From the NCBI GenBank assembly GCA_030737835.1, contig CM060850.1, forward strand, positions 7,755,877 through 7,819,876: DNA of 64,000 nt, in the 5' to 3' direction. Below are positions 12,840-25,700 of the stretch, piece by piece (position 1 is the stretch's first letter; every line of letters begins with the position of its first letter). The notes beneath the pieces were generated by a model. That model did no database searches and was not told the origin of the DNA. It saw only the letters and a list, made by a program, of their open reading frames with translations. Source of the stretch: Acorus gramineus. Taxonomy: Eukaryota > Streptophyta > Magnoliopsida > Acorales > Acoraceae. The position numbers were made by a program, and so were the translations under genes.

Positions 12840-14181
12840 CGTGCGTGAGTGAGAGGTACGTGTAAACCGGGCCGACACTCGCGGCCCGGTCAATGATGGA
12901 CTGTGGACTCTCAGGCCCGTTATGCCAGGCACGGCCCACAGCCCTCACTAGTATTTTTTAAAAAAATATATACACATCTATTAATATATACTATGTTAAA
13001 AAATAAAATATATATTAAAATACACCGGTGAAAACTAATTTTCATACATTGTGTTAAGGGTGCGCTTTGAGCGAGTGGGTCAAGTTATAAACTTGTTCAA
13101 ACCCAACACACATGTATAATGCTTAACCAGAACTCAACTTAACCCTAAACCTGTGGGCTCGAGTTGAGTTCAGGTCCCGTGATAAAAAAGTGGGCTATCT
13201 TTATAATCCAACTCATTTTAAACCAATTAAAATGGGCCATATCATCCAAAATAGGGTTTGCAATGATAAGGTTTCATATTTTTATAAATTTGAGTCAAGT
13301 TTTTATATATATATATATATATATTGGATTAACAAATCATTTCCCAAAAAAATTATGTTTATTTTTCATTCCTACGTTTGTTTTTCCCCTACGCAAAGGA
13401 TAAGGTGATTGAGAAATGCTAAACAGTTTCCTATACCATATTCCAACAGAGTATGTTAATTCATCTTTGAAGATTCATTTTCCAACACAGTTTGTGAAAC
13501 AGCTGGAAAAAAAATTTAATTGTTTAAAGAAGAATATTAGCCAACAAAATAAAGCTAACCCATAACACTTTTGTATGCAGACCTTGTGTTACTTCTGTAT
13601 TTATTCCTACTTGCTAGAGAGGTTCATGCTGAAGAAATATTATCAATGTTAAAGGAATATTTTGCATTAAATGACTTAAGTCATGGCTAACACCTCGGGT
13701 GTACCCTGTGATTGGTGCATCACACATATTTCCTTCTTGTCATTGTATAAAAATAAAAGACAAATTTTTGCTTGTTCTTTCACTTCAAAAAGAAAACCTA
13801 TGCTTAAATACTTATCTATACTAAAATAACTTATGTCGCTACTCAAACAGAGCCTATGTGGGGAGGTATCAAATCGTTGAACTATTTCTAGTTCGGAGTA
13901 TTTTGTGACTACGGTGAGGAGAAAGTGAAACACTAAATTGACTTGGATTCAGTCTCATCTATATTGATGAATGTCAAATCAATGAGATTAGTGAATGAAG
14001 AAGGTCTCCTATGAACTTGTGATGCATATCTCAGTTACTCTGAATGGTCTACTACTGCATTTATTCATGCCTTGCATCATCAGTGTCAACAGATATCAAA
14101 AAAAGGTGAAACAAAAAAAAGACTTTATAAAGTTCTCATTACCAAAAAGTTATATACAGATGCGCCATCCCAAGCTTTCCT
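12840..14181. other. Intergenic region between CTF4 5' end and WIT 3' end
   Basis: About 1.3 kb of AT-rich DNA. It contains a (TA)n run near 13306-13324 and a fragment near 13800-13860 (CTTATCTATACTAAAATAACTTATGTCGCTACTCAAACAGAG-like) that resembles a MITE end. The 3' untranslated region of the WIT gene should occupy the last part, roughly 14000-14181. I see no other gene. Confidence 0.5.
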
Positions 14182-17100
14182 TTATTGTTGCAGTTGAAAC
14201 ATATGCAGCGCAAGCACTGCCAGTAGTACGACAACAATCGCCAAGAAAACGTACTTGTGATTAAGTATCCCTGCGTCTATTGTCCTCACTGTTTCGAGCT
14301 TGGACTTTGGGACCATAGCATCCTTTGCCACAGTAGCGGGTTGCATTACAGTTTCAGGAACATAAGCAGCTTCTGTGCACTCCTCCACCTGATCATAGTA
14401 ACATATTCATTATAGAAAACTAATATCTCTTGACAGTCTATTAAAATCAAGTTAAATAGGAAAAAAAAAACTAATCATAGACAACCCCAGAAATTTCTAC
14501 CATGAAATTGACATTTCATTTTAAACAATCTTCAAAAATATAAATATTTCCTCCAGCAGCATCAAGTAATCCACTATGCCTCCAAAAATATAAATTTTTC
14601 CTCTTACCTCTCCCAGACAACTTCCTAACAGGGTAAAAAAGGGGGATACTTGTCTTGAGGAAGATTTGAAAATTCTTGTCATGTAATTAAACTCCTGAAC
14701 AAGAATTTAGTAAAATACAGTTCTCTTGAGATTAATACCAGTGAAACAAAGATGTATTCAAGTTGTTGGCATCATTTCCGGGATTTAGATAACTCATAGA
14801 CATAGACAGGCTTGTATGCATGAATCACCATATATCCATATTTATGATATAAATTACCAAAAAGAATATAGTCTCTAATGATAATACAATTTATCAGATA
14901 TATCAGATATCCATCAATTTTAATTGGAATAGAAAGAACCATATCTTACCTTTAACTTTGCATCAGATGGTTTTTCTGTTGATTCCTCCACTGGTTTGAT
15001 GGATGTAGTAGTAGTTGAATCATGTCCAAGGGCAGCAGCTCCATCTTTGGTTTCAGAAAAAGTCATTGGAACAGACATTTTATCTTTCAAATGTCGAGTT
15101 CTGCCTGCCAATATCTCATTCTCTTCTGCCCATGTAGATATCTGGATATAAAAGATGATGCACGGTTTAGATGAATATTGTTGAAGTAAGATGATGTTGA
15201 CAATTCTTAAACGGATTCCACATTTGATAATAGTAAACCAAAGGGAAGATCAGATTCAATATGAACTACATTTTCATTCAATCAGTGCAACGAAAGCCAA
15301 CACATTCATCAACTTCACGTTCATGAGAAGTGAACCATGATAATCATCACAGGAAGTTCACTGGTTATTTCTTTCCTTTATTCACCCAGGAATTATTGAG
15401 AGAGAAATATTTTTGTTGTTTGTATTGTTGTTTGTTTTCCTTGTTAGTTCCAGCATATAGAATATTTAGATATTTTGCCAGTGTGGATAATAATTGAGGC
15501 AGTTTGGTTGGCTTTTTTCCTATTCATGTCTTATGTATTAGTCTTGTCAAAGTGAATTTATAAGATAGGTGGATAAGGATTGGTTAACCCCCCCCCCCCC
15601 CCCCCCCTCCCCCCCGGGTAATTAATATGGAGGATTATGCTCATCTCGAGTTTGATTGTTGGGGCTTATCCACACAAGTTAAACAGCTTTTTTTCTGAGT
15701 TTTTATGCCACATCGACCTTATCCACCTCCTTATCCAGATAACAAATGGGAGATATAGGCAGAAGAAAGAGTTTTGAAACTTAAAAAATTTTATCGTTCA
15801 TATTACATAGAAAAGTTCAACTTGTGAGTGAGCGGTATTTGATTTTTAACCACATTATCATTGGAAATGCACTACATGAAGAATACTTATATTGGCATTG
15901 TCTTGCTCATTAGAAATAAACTTATATTATTAGAGTGCCACCCAACCATTCTCAAATATGATCATATAACATTTCTCAAAAACATAAATCAGATATGAAT
16001 CTATAAGAAAACTGCTAAAAGCTAGGTGTGTCCTAAATAATATCATAAATAACATACTATAAATTCTGAATTTAAGGTAAGCAAAGAAAATGAGAAATTA
16101 ATCACCTGATCTTGAAGACGTTCTCTTTCCAGGGCCAGCTTCAATACTAGATCAGTAATTACTTTGGTATGTATACCAATGTCCTTTGAAGCAGCCAATT
16201 TTGCATCCTCAGCTTGATTTAAAGATGTCTCTAAGCATTCCAATCTATTCCTAAGAAAACCGAGCTCTTCATTCAGTTCCATATTTGTATCAGCCAGAAG
16301 AGTGCACTTGGATTCTATGCTCTCAGCCCTGTTCTCAGCCTTTGAAACTCTTGACTTGAGATCCTCAATTAAATTCTCCATATCAGTAAGTTCAGAATAT
16401 AACAAATTTTGCTGCTCTTGATGTGCTTCTACAGTTGCATTTGCATGCTCTAACTGGATATTCGACTCCTGTAACTGCTTCTTGAGTAAGTTCTCCCTTT
16501 CCTCCCAGCTACTTAATTTCCCTTTGATATCCTCTATGACATTTTCCATTTCATGAATTTTTTTACTTGACACATTTCGATATTCCTGATTCTCTTTAAC
16601 TGAGGACCTCTCTCGCTGCAATTGAATATTGGATTCTCTCAATTGCTCCTCAACTAAACTCACCTTTTCAATGCTTTTTCGCAAATTGGTCAATATCTCA
16701 TCCTCCCTTTTCACTGAACCATTCAAGTTGAATTGAACAACTTGAAGTTTTCCCATCAGTTCTCGAGAAACACCCACGAGTGCTCCTGAAAGATTCTCAG
16801 CTTCAAACATTCTTTCCATTGTGATCTCCATTGATTCTTCCATGAATAAATTTTCCCGTTCCATGTAATGCAATTTTAACTTAAGTTCTTCGTTATCATG
16901 CCTCGATTCAGAGAGTTTCTTTTCCAAATCCAGCTCTCTGGCCAAGGACTTCTCCAACATTCTCAAAATGTGTCTTTGTTGGTCTGCAGTTTGCATCTTC
17001 AACTTCGCATTCATGGGAGAAAACTGGCCATTCTCATGAAGATTCATATCCTCACTGTTCCCTGTTCAACCAAAATACATGAGGGTCAACTTATACAAAG

Positions 17101-18012
17101 AAGATATATTGAAACTTGGTAGTCATAATAACATAAAAATGGAACATATCTAAAATGACTGATTGGCGTGACATCCAGAATATAGAGAAATATTAAGTTT
17201 TTATATAGTGGACTTGATCATCTCAAATTAGAGGTTATAAAAAATGAATATATCAAAATATTATAACAATTTAAAAAATTCAGGCATAGTGAGGAGGAAA
17301 AAGATTACTCTAGAGATTACATTCCCACCTTCCCAGAAAAGTGCTAGTCCAATGAAAATCATTGGTTCAATATGCATAATTTAATAAGAATTTTGATTTC
17401 TGAAAGAGAGCTTTAGTCATGAATAACCAAAAAAATTAATTAGTTATTTGCAACCCTGTATAATGTTTTCTTAATTAAGCACAGCATAAGGAAAACTGTC
17501 TTACAAGTTTCTTGTACACCAGAAGCTAGAGATCTCTCAAACCTCTCTGATTGTGTCCTCATCTCAGTAACCTGTTCTTGTGACTGCTTCAAAGATTCTT
17601 CAGCATCATGCAGCATCTCTTCCATTTCTTTAGATGCATCTCCCAAATTCTCAGATAAGCAGACTTGCTGACGTGCATCCAGGATATCACTTTGAATAGA
17701 AACCATGAAATTCTCCAGCTCTTTGGCTTCTGAACCCAAAATCCCAGACAAGATATCAAATTCTAATGCCTTCTCCACCGTGTTTGATGAGATTTCTTCA
17801 GTCTCAAGAGACAGAGATTCATAATCACTCGCTCTCTCTACCACGTGCATCAAAAGCACATCCAAGTTTAAAACCTTCTCCGATGAGTATGCTACATCAA
17901 GTTCCACTCTTGTTAAAACTTCAACAACAATTCCTTTTTCAGTGGAGGCATCTTCACTATTTAAGATCTGATCATTGGCAGGAATGCCATTGTGATCACC
18001 AACCAGAGCCAT
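14182..18012 (-). CDS. WIT: WPP-domain-interacting tail-anchored protein (WIT1/WIT2 type)
   Basis: CDS exons on the minus strand: 18012-17505, 17061-16106, 15141-14950, 14388-14182. The phases join (the first junction makes a Trp codon) to 620 aa, close to Arabidopsis WIT2. The N-terminal part is acidic and helical (VLTRVELDVAYSSEKVLNLD). A long coiled coil fills roughly residues 100-500 (LKMQTADQQRHILRMLEKSL, then heptad-rich Q/E/L stretches). A polar linker follows, and a single C-terminal membrane anchor (YVFLAIVVVLLAVLALHMF) is followed by only a few residues (QLQQ), the tail-anchor layout. In Arabidopsis, WIT proteins sit on the outer nuclear membrane, help hold RanGAP there and bind WIP proteins and myosin XI-i to move nuclei. 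The WIT1 versus WIT2 assignment is not decided. A 5' UTR intron precedes the start codon. Confidence 0.93.
15588..15615. repeat. Poly-C tract in WIT intron
   Basis: Twenty consecutive C (15588-15607), one T, then seven C (15609-15615), within the intron between exons 2 and 3 of WIT and beside a degraded MITE-like segment (about 15490-15720, with GGTGGATAAGGATTGGTTAA and GGGGCTTATCCA ends). On the transcribed (minus) strand this is a G20 run that could form a G-quadruplex. Confidence 0.8.
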
Positions 18013-20000
18013 AATCTGAACAAAGGTTGTCTACCTGCAAACAAAGATGGTTTTAGCATTTGACCAACTTTTGAATAGGCCCAGAATTAACAGATGAAAC
18101 AACTGGTGTTAACCAGTTCTACAAGTGAAATTTGGCGATTAAACATATTATATATATAGGACTTTGAGCTACATTTTTTTTCAGAAGTAAACATAATGAG
18201 GGAATGGATGCTTTAAAATAGCATTTAAAAAACAATTTAAAATTTAAGACCATACATCAGGCCTTCATTAGGCATGCAAATCAGAAGCATAAAACATTAT
18301 TACCAGATTCTGTATCTGCTTGAAATAAATCAATTACATGGTATGTCCACATGACAAATGCCCACATCCAAGGGTGAAAATGCAAGTAATGTCTATGAGC
18401 AACAAAAAAAAAGGGGGGGGGGGATTCCCTGAGACTATATACCCAATTCAGAATGTGAAATACAAGTAGCAAATAGAAATAAAATCGCTCACGATGAACT
18501 TGTATTGTGACCCTTGGTCTGAAAGCGCTGTTTTCCAATCTCCATCCATTACTACTCAATGCCAAGTTCTTTAGAAACTTATACAATGTTGATTGCCAAA
18601 TTTCCTATAATATGAATAATTTTAGATCCTCCTATCAATGTAAAACATGCCATGCAACCAACTCGGACACATTGAATTTTAGAACTTGTTAAACCTTATA
18701 TTGCAGTTGAAGATCTGTATTAAAGTAGCTAAAGCTGTCATGTTTTAAATTATGTTTTGAAACTGATTCCCATGGCACCATAGTTAAAACTGAGTTCCCA
18801 GTTACTTGTTCCATGAATTCAAACTTTAAATTGGCACTCCGATCTAAACATGAGACAACTCCAAGATCAGCCAACATTGCAAAAATGAACACAAGGAAGG
18901 ACTCAAACCGATCAATATATTAAAATCATGTTTGTAAAATAAATGACTTCAAGAAACACTAAATAAGTATAAAATAAAAAAACAAAAAAAAACATATAGA
19001 AATAAAGCCAGATTCAATTCTGTCACATCAATTCTCCTAAGATGAACATCATAGGAATTCAACTAACATAATCTACTCCATCAAACTAACTAAACAAAGC
19101 ACAATAAACAGGCAGATCTACCCATTTGAGAAACTGGTCATTTCCTAACACCAAAGCCAATCAACCAATTCACTTGTGAGATTCACTTTGTTCATGCTCC
19201 ACATGCCATTATGCATCCTACACAAACTCTTCTAAGATTTCCATCTTGCACATAAACAAATACAACGTCAATTGACTTCATAATAATCCAACAAATTCCA
19301 CCATTTTATCCTACTATTCTTTGTCAAGATCAAACTTTTATGAGAAAACACTTCTCAATTCACTCAATTCTGTATTACCCACAAAGGGGAAGTGCAGAGT
19401 AAGCCAAAAGAACACATTTATGGATCCAAAACATACACAGAAGTCACTTTGAACCCTCCTTCTGATGAAATTTGTGCACGCTCCACAACTGACTATAAAT
19501 CCAACCAAAACCCACCTAGCACTTCTACTTGCATCATAGAAAAAAACAAAAAAAACAAACGCAATGTCACATTGAATTCACAGCAATCACACAAATCCAG
19601 TCATTTATCTTACTTTTCTATGCCAAGATCAGATTTTAACGACAACCCACTTCGTAATTCATGGAATTCTGAAATACCCGCATTAAAAAAATGCAAAATA
19701 AGGCAAGAGAAATAACTTCAAGGATCCAAACCAAGTGTAAAAGTCACTTTTTTCCCCTCTCTATTCGACAAAATCTACATCGTATCCAATAAATAGGAAA
19801 AGAAAATTCAGATCTGCATTAACAGACTTCAAATTTAAAACAAAGTACACTATTATTGAATCATGTATTTACCTTTGAGGAAGGCCTTTGATGTTTTCTG
19901 AGAGCCAGAGCAGCAGAGACGATACAAAGGGAATTAGGAAGGAACTCAAGCCAATTTACACGTGTAATTCACTCTCTAATAATATCCACTACGTTTTTGC
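18013..20000 (-). other. WIT 5' UTR with a 1.8-kb leader intron and upstream exon
   Basis: A coding-strand acceptor TTTGCAG precedes 18033, 21 bp ahead of the ATG. The matching donor is AAAG|GTAAAT at 19873/19872, so the leader intron would be 18034-19872 and the first untranslated exon about 19873-20000. Within the intron, about 19250-19445 and 19560-19750 are diverged direct repeats (TTTATC-CTAC/TTAC-TATTCTTTGYCAAGATCA, ACTTCNNAATTCA, then GGATCCAAAAC/CC and AAGTCAC). The intron also has an A9-G12 run near 18402-18423. The open frames in it are not genes. Splicing here is inferred from sites only. Confidence 0.55.
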
Positions 20001-20913
20001 TATATTAACGATCAAGTAAATCGATGAGGTTCATTGATCAGATGGAGGTTATTATGCTGAAGAAAAACTCATACACAATACAGTTTACAGTGTAGGTTCC
20101 CTTCTGGTTTGCACATGGTTTGATATTTTCTTTTGAATAGTACTCATATGATATATACCTATTTTTATAAAATGTGAAGATAATTTAACATTGTATAGTA
20201 AATGTATAAAAAAATTAATAATAAATGTATCTTGTTGGACATTTATAAGACTGCAGACGAGATTGTAAATATTATTATCAATGTAATTATCACGTCACTA
20301 ACGCAATATATATTAGTTATTGCATCCCCAACATAATATATAATATTGTCTAAGAATATCTCCGATTATATAACCATACTCATATTAAATTTAAATTTAA
20401 ATAAAAATTTCATAAAATTTTCTCTACCCAAACTCATATCAAATGAAAGAAGTATCAAAAAATTACCTAAATAAAAAAGGACTCAAAATTTATCCAAATA
20501 TTTTGGACAACTCTTTTTAGCCCGAGTAGAAAAAGATAAGAATTTTTTTAAAAAGTTTTGAATAAATCATTACAGACATGTCGCATCAAACGAAGGTTTT
20601 TTTTAAATTATTAATAAAATTTGAGTATAGATTTGAATAAAAATTATAGGCTACGTAACGCATTATATATGTCATTTTAAAAGATTTAAAAACATGTATT
20701 TAATTTGTATAATTGTTATATATATATATATTAAGAAAAATAAAATAATACATGTCTATGTCTAGACTGCGAATGAAACTACAAACGGGAGTGAAGTATT
20801 ATTTTCATTCATTGGAACAGCCTACGTCAGCTGATTAATTCGACTGGATCGAATGGTGGGCTCAGTCATTGTAAATAGTTTAAATTGGATGATGGTAGGA
20901 CAGGATACTCCAA

Positions 20914-21356
20914 GCCCACGTTTGAAATGAGAATAAACTTTCAAATAACCTTGGATAAAAATTTTATTGTGTTTGAAAAACTTGAATAACTCTAGATAAA
21001 GTATGTCAAAAATAAACTGGTATAAAGTGGTATGTGCATTTCAATCAACCCTTAGAATAAAAGTTATCCTAGTTATTCCACCTAAAGAATATGTGAGACC
21101 ACTGTTAAATCAACTGTCATCACCTCTTATAAATCACCTGTCAAATCAACTATCATTATTTTTTTATCTTTTATAAATCATTATCCATACTTTATTCACA
21201 TTTTACTCAAACAACAAAACATTTATTCTTACGTTTACCAACGAAAATAATTCAAAACACAATCAAACACAAAATCACTTTATCCTTATTTATACTCACT
21301 TATGCTCAGATAAATGTATACCCAAGAATAAATCATATCCCCGTTCTAAACGGGGG
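20914..21356 (-). mobile_element. Tourist/Harbinger-like MITE
   Basis: The ends are CCCACGTTTG (left) and AACGGGGG (right), imperfect inverted repeats of the CCCCGTTT type. The body carries the reverse complement of the elements at 29468-29944 and 30255-30730: AAACTGGTATAAAGTGG, then ATCAACTGTCATCACCTCTTATAAATCACCTGTC, then ATTCTTACGTTTACCAACG, then ACTTATGCTCAGATAAA. No coding capacity. No clean TTA target duplication is visible here, unlike in the 29-30 kb copies. Confidence 0.65.
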
Positions 21357-21528
21357 CCAAAAGTTTTGATATATATTGTATAATAAAGCATTTAACTTCA
21401 CAAAAAATAAAAATATATATTTAAATTACTTGCATGGACTCATTTGCATAAAAATAAATAAACATTATTTGTTTTTCCATCAAAGTTTATACCTTGTACT
21501 GCACACATATAAATAAATAAATAAAGAT

Positions 21529-21643
21529 TGTGTATAGTTGTGGCAGACCCCCTTAGCGGGGTGGTTGAGACACACTCTCTCCTAAAGAGAGATCAAGGGT
21601 TTGATTCTTATCAAGCAAAAAAAAAAAAAAAATGTGTATAGTT
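21529..21643 (+). mobile_element. tRNA-derived SINE with 11-bp target-site duplication
   Basis: The body, 21540-21632, starts GTGGCAGACCCCCTTAGCGG and ends in an A-rich tail of about 15 A. It contains a pol III A-box-like TTAGCGGGGTGG (21553-21564) and a B-box-like GGTTTGATTCT (21598-21608), spaced as in tRNA genes. A perfect 11-bp direct repeat, TGTGTATAGTT, flanks it (21529-21539 and 21633-21643), as expected for LINE-driven insertion. It is short (93 bp), with no tRNA cloverleaf preserved, so it is a SINE and not a tRNA gene. Confidence 0.8.
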
Positions 21644-22199
21644 TGTGTTAAGATTTAGAGTGTTTTTTTTTTTTAAGAGTAAATATAAATTTTTATATAA
21701 TTATGAAATATGCACGCATATAAAAAGGAACCAATTACAATGTAGACAAACAATTAGTTCAAAAAGGGGATAAATCCATTATTGAGAGGGAGATATAGAA
21801 CAAGCTACATTGCATCTCCAACAATAATAAGATAATCACTCCATAGAATAGAACGAGGTTTTTTACACGAATTGGTACACAATAACACGCTATCAAATAT
21901 TTTTTCCCTGGGTACTCTGTACCAGCCACATCAGAGAATAAAGCATTCTTGAGTTCCAGCTTTTATAAATTTATACGCATACATATGTATATAATAACAA
22001 ATTATATTTATTTAAAAACAATCAAACCATGCGCAGATTACACGAATTGATCTTCACCTGCGTAGCCAGAGCCCAAACTTGAATAGGCTCTATAATGGTT
22101 CATGATCCATTACATCTGATAGCCGTGCTGAACACTGTAATGGGCCATGACCCATTGAACAATGTCATGGGCCACGAATCATAACATATAGAACACAAA

Positions 22200-22765
22200 A
22201 GATGGGAAAATGATATGCCCAGCTACTTGTGCAGCTCCAATTACAGTCTGCACTGATTTTTTTAAAAAAAATATATATATACTCTCTCATTGAAGTTTAT
22301 GCTGTTATATGAAATACAATATATAATGAGATACATCAGTATATTTTTTCATGTTGAAAAAATGATAAAAAAAAAAAATTATGTCGTACACTATGATAGA
22401 AGTCTATACACTATAATGATAATGCGATATATACTACATTTTCATAGTGTATGGGATTGAAAAACATATTGCAAAACGGACTGAGTGTATCAATGCTCGG
22501 AAAATGATATGTCTAACTCCATTTGTAGCCCACACCATTTTTTTTAAAAAAAAAAACATATGTTTTTCTATTGAAATGCATACTATCATATAAAATAATG
22601 TAAATACTGAGATACACTAATGTATTTTTTTCTTTGTAAAAAAATGAATTTTCCTTTACTTCATACACTATGATAGAATCTCACACACTTTAATAATACA
22701 ATATATACTGCGTTAGTGTATGGGGCTACAAAAACAACTAAGTGTATCAACGTTCTAAAAGATTT
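22200..22765. repeat. Paired copies of a dispersed ~280-bp repeat
   Basis: Copy 1 (about 22200-22495) and copy 2 (about 22496-22765) lie head to tail. Shared blocks are GGAAAATGATATG, then GAGATACA-CA/CTA-GTATTTTTT, then ACACTATGATAGAA, then GCGATATATACT/CAATATATACTGCGTTA, then AGTGTATCAA-G-TC. Single copies occur at about 44770-45085 and a partial one at about 52240-52450. The shared internal ACACTATGATAGAA...ATATATACTACGTT core and the lack of an open frame suggest a non-autonomous element, but I cannot assign a superfamily or terminal repeats. Confidence 0.6.
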
Positions 22766-25700
22766 TCAGGTAAAATGTTTTGATTTTTATTGAAATATAT
22801 ACATAATTAAAAATACAGTCTTTTATTAAATAAAAAAAAGAAGCAGGTATTCATAAGAATTAAATGCATATATTTTATAATTTTCATATTTGAATATATA
22901 AGACACAATGAAGTATATACCATGTTAGGCGATTTCAGTGATGTAGTGACTATAAAATGGACCGCAAAATAGACCAAATCCAACAAGTGAATCATTCTAC
23001 ACGTCACAATTTGTTTATTGATCATCAATGTTTTATATAATAAAAATATTAAATAGAAGTAAAATAAATAAGCTAGAATATACTTTTTTTTTGTAAAAAG
23101 AATGGTGCTCTTCATATTCTCTTTCATAAAGAGAGGATGTGTTTACCGACTTAATCAAAGTTCGGTTCACTAGAATATACTATTCCAACTCTTCTAATGG
23201 GAAACTGGTATTTATTAAGATTCATCCCGGCTAACAAAACATCTATAAATACTTGCATGGAGAACTAGCAAATGATAATCTGTTCCAAAGACAAACAAAT
23301 GTGCATATAATAATTGATATATGCCCTTTAAACTAAATTCACCTGTACTTTTGAAGTGAAAAAAAATGGTGACCTAAAATTCATTTGTGGCCCAAATTTC
23401 ATGTCCAAAAGTTCAATATCTCAAGTTCTCAATACCCAATATCACTGCAAAAGCATCAATTCTCACATTATACTGAACAATTACTCTATCAATACTAATG
23501 TTGTCTACCATTACTTCCAAGCAAGAATCATTGAATCAATCATTTTGGCATGCCACAAATACTACCATCTCAAATTCTGATTGAATTCTCATGTCATGTC
23601 ATTGCCTATACTGCATGGAACCTAATACACAGTAGCTTCTGAGAAGCTAAGTCATTCTGGATAACCTCTTTGTAGGTTCCCATCCGCTCATAATGTTTTT
23701 TCCACCGCTCTTTGGTTGGCCTCAACATCGATTCGATGATATCACTTGTCACCTCCATGGATTGCTTTCATCATTCGATAATCGCTCGAAAGAATTCGTC
23801 ACATTGAAGTGATATAATGAGGTTTCCTTATTTGCTTAAGATCATGAGGAAGACCATGTTCAGATTTGCAATGTGGATTGGTCACACATAGAATCCAATT
23901 CAATCAATGAGTCCTTTGGACTAGCAAACTTTATGTGCAAAATGTGCTCAAATTCAAAACACCTTTGTCTATGGTTTTATTTTCATACTGAGAAAGGCTG
24001 TGGGTTTCTTTCCTTGAAAGTGGGAAGAGAGCCTGTCTAAAAGAGGATTGTAAGTCTCTCATCAATCCACATCTTTCAGTATCTAGTGATCCATCCATTT
24101 TTTTGATGGAGATGGGAGTCTTATATGTTGCTTTTGCTAACAAATGTGACCTTCTTGTGATTTTGATCCAAACAGTCCTTTCACAGCTTTAATGCCTCCC
24201 AATGGCATGTTATCTTCATGGGTGTACTGTTTGTGAATTGACATTTTCTTTTTTTGGCTTTAACATGCATCTGTTTGGCTCAGTTTGAGCATTTTTTGAA
24301 GATAATGAAGATCAATAATGTTCTTTATATAGCTTGACAATACCATTATTTTAGTTTCGAAAATATCCATAACCGCCCTCTTTTTAGGTTAACTTTTTTT
24401 ACTCTACTCACTTAGGCTAGAGTTGTATATGCCCATATGACCATAGTCCATAGAGGGGCCTTTTAAATGTATATTTTTATAGATAATCTTGGTGACAGTC
24501 TTTAATGTTTTTTACAGCATCAAATGTTTTGATCTTTTTAAGTGTTTCATTTAATAAGGCATGTATATTCTCATATATATTTTAAGAAAATTAATGGCAA
24601 TCTAACTTGTATTTTTTTTTATACTTTATATAATAAGACATGTACTTTTATATATATGTATAATATATATTTCAATTCGTTCTATATCTTATCTTACACG
24701 AAAAATAAAAATCACATGTTTGATCTAACAAAGTACAAACTTGATCAACGAAATGCAATTAAAAAAAGGTTTCAATTAATGAAACACATATAGTGTCTTT
24801 GAAATGCCACTGGACACGATATTGCATATAAAAACTGCATGCAACAGTGCACATATTTTAAATATGAGGATTATATGACATTCTTTTGATGATTAGATGC
24901 AAAAAATAGAAGAAAATAAAACCATGTTTTTATCCTCATTGAGATAGAATTGTGGATGGTACTGACCCTAGACAGACAGGGAAAAGATAAGGTTGTGAGT
25001 CCTCTCCATCACTATTGTCACAGTCATGGACATGGGTCCCCCATAGAATTTCTTGAAGGGGCCTGAATCTCTCTTGAGCAGGATTTAAAGTCACTGATTT
25101 GAGGTGCAAAAAGTTCCCACTTTTTTTTTAGAGACCCTCCAACAGATTCAATAAAGGAGAAGATTTTTTGTGTTGTTTAACAAAATCTAAAAATGGGAAA
25201 GTTAGGTTTTCTGAGGACTTGGTTTTGTGGGAAAGTTAAACACAGGATGACATGATGGTTACCATAGTATGGTAGCAATCATTCAAAACCTTATCTCATC
25301 ATGTTGAGTGGTGGTGAAGCTTTTTTTGTTTTGCTTCCATAGGAAAACAGAACTCCTGCTCAATAGCAGAGGGTCATAGATCTAACTTTTTTGCAAAGGT
25401 GGCTGACATACTTCCATTTCTTACTTGGAAGATTTGTTTCTAAGATAGCTATTAATTGTGTTGTGTTAGGAAAAATAAAAATATGTTTTTGATGGTTGAT
25501 GCAATGATGTCTTTTAGGATTCAATCTTGACACTTAATTAATGAAAGAAAAAAATCCATATAGTAGAACAGTTAAATGGCTTGGTAATTTGCATACATTT
25601 ACAGTAGAGATGGGGAACTGATTCATTATATTAAATAATGATTAAAATACAAAATCTATCAATTTCTCTCCTCAACAAAATCCATTCTCATGAAAACCAC

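Noticed and set aside
21540-21632. tRNA gene
   Set aside because: The A and B boxes are present, but there is no cloverleaf or anticodon arm; the A tail and target duplication show a SINE.
23931-24143. 70-residue minus-strand frame in a less AT-rich stretch
   Set aside because: No recognised family and no neighbouring exon in phase; noted only as part of a possibly transcribed or decayed stretch.
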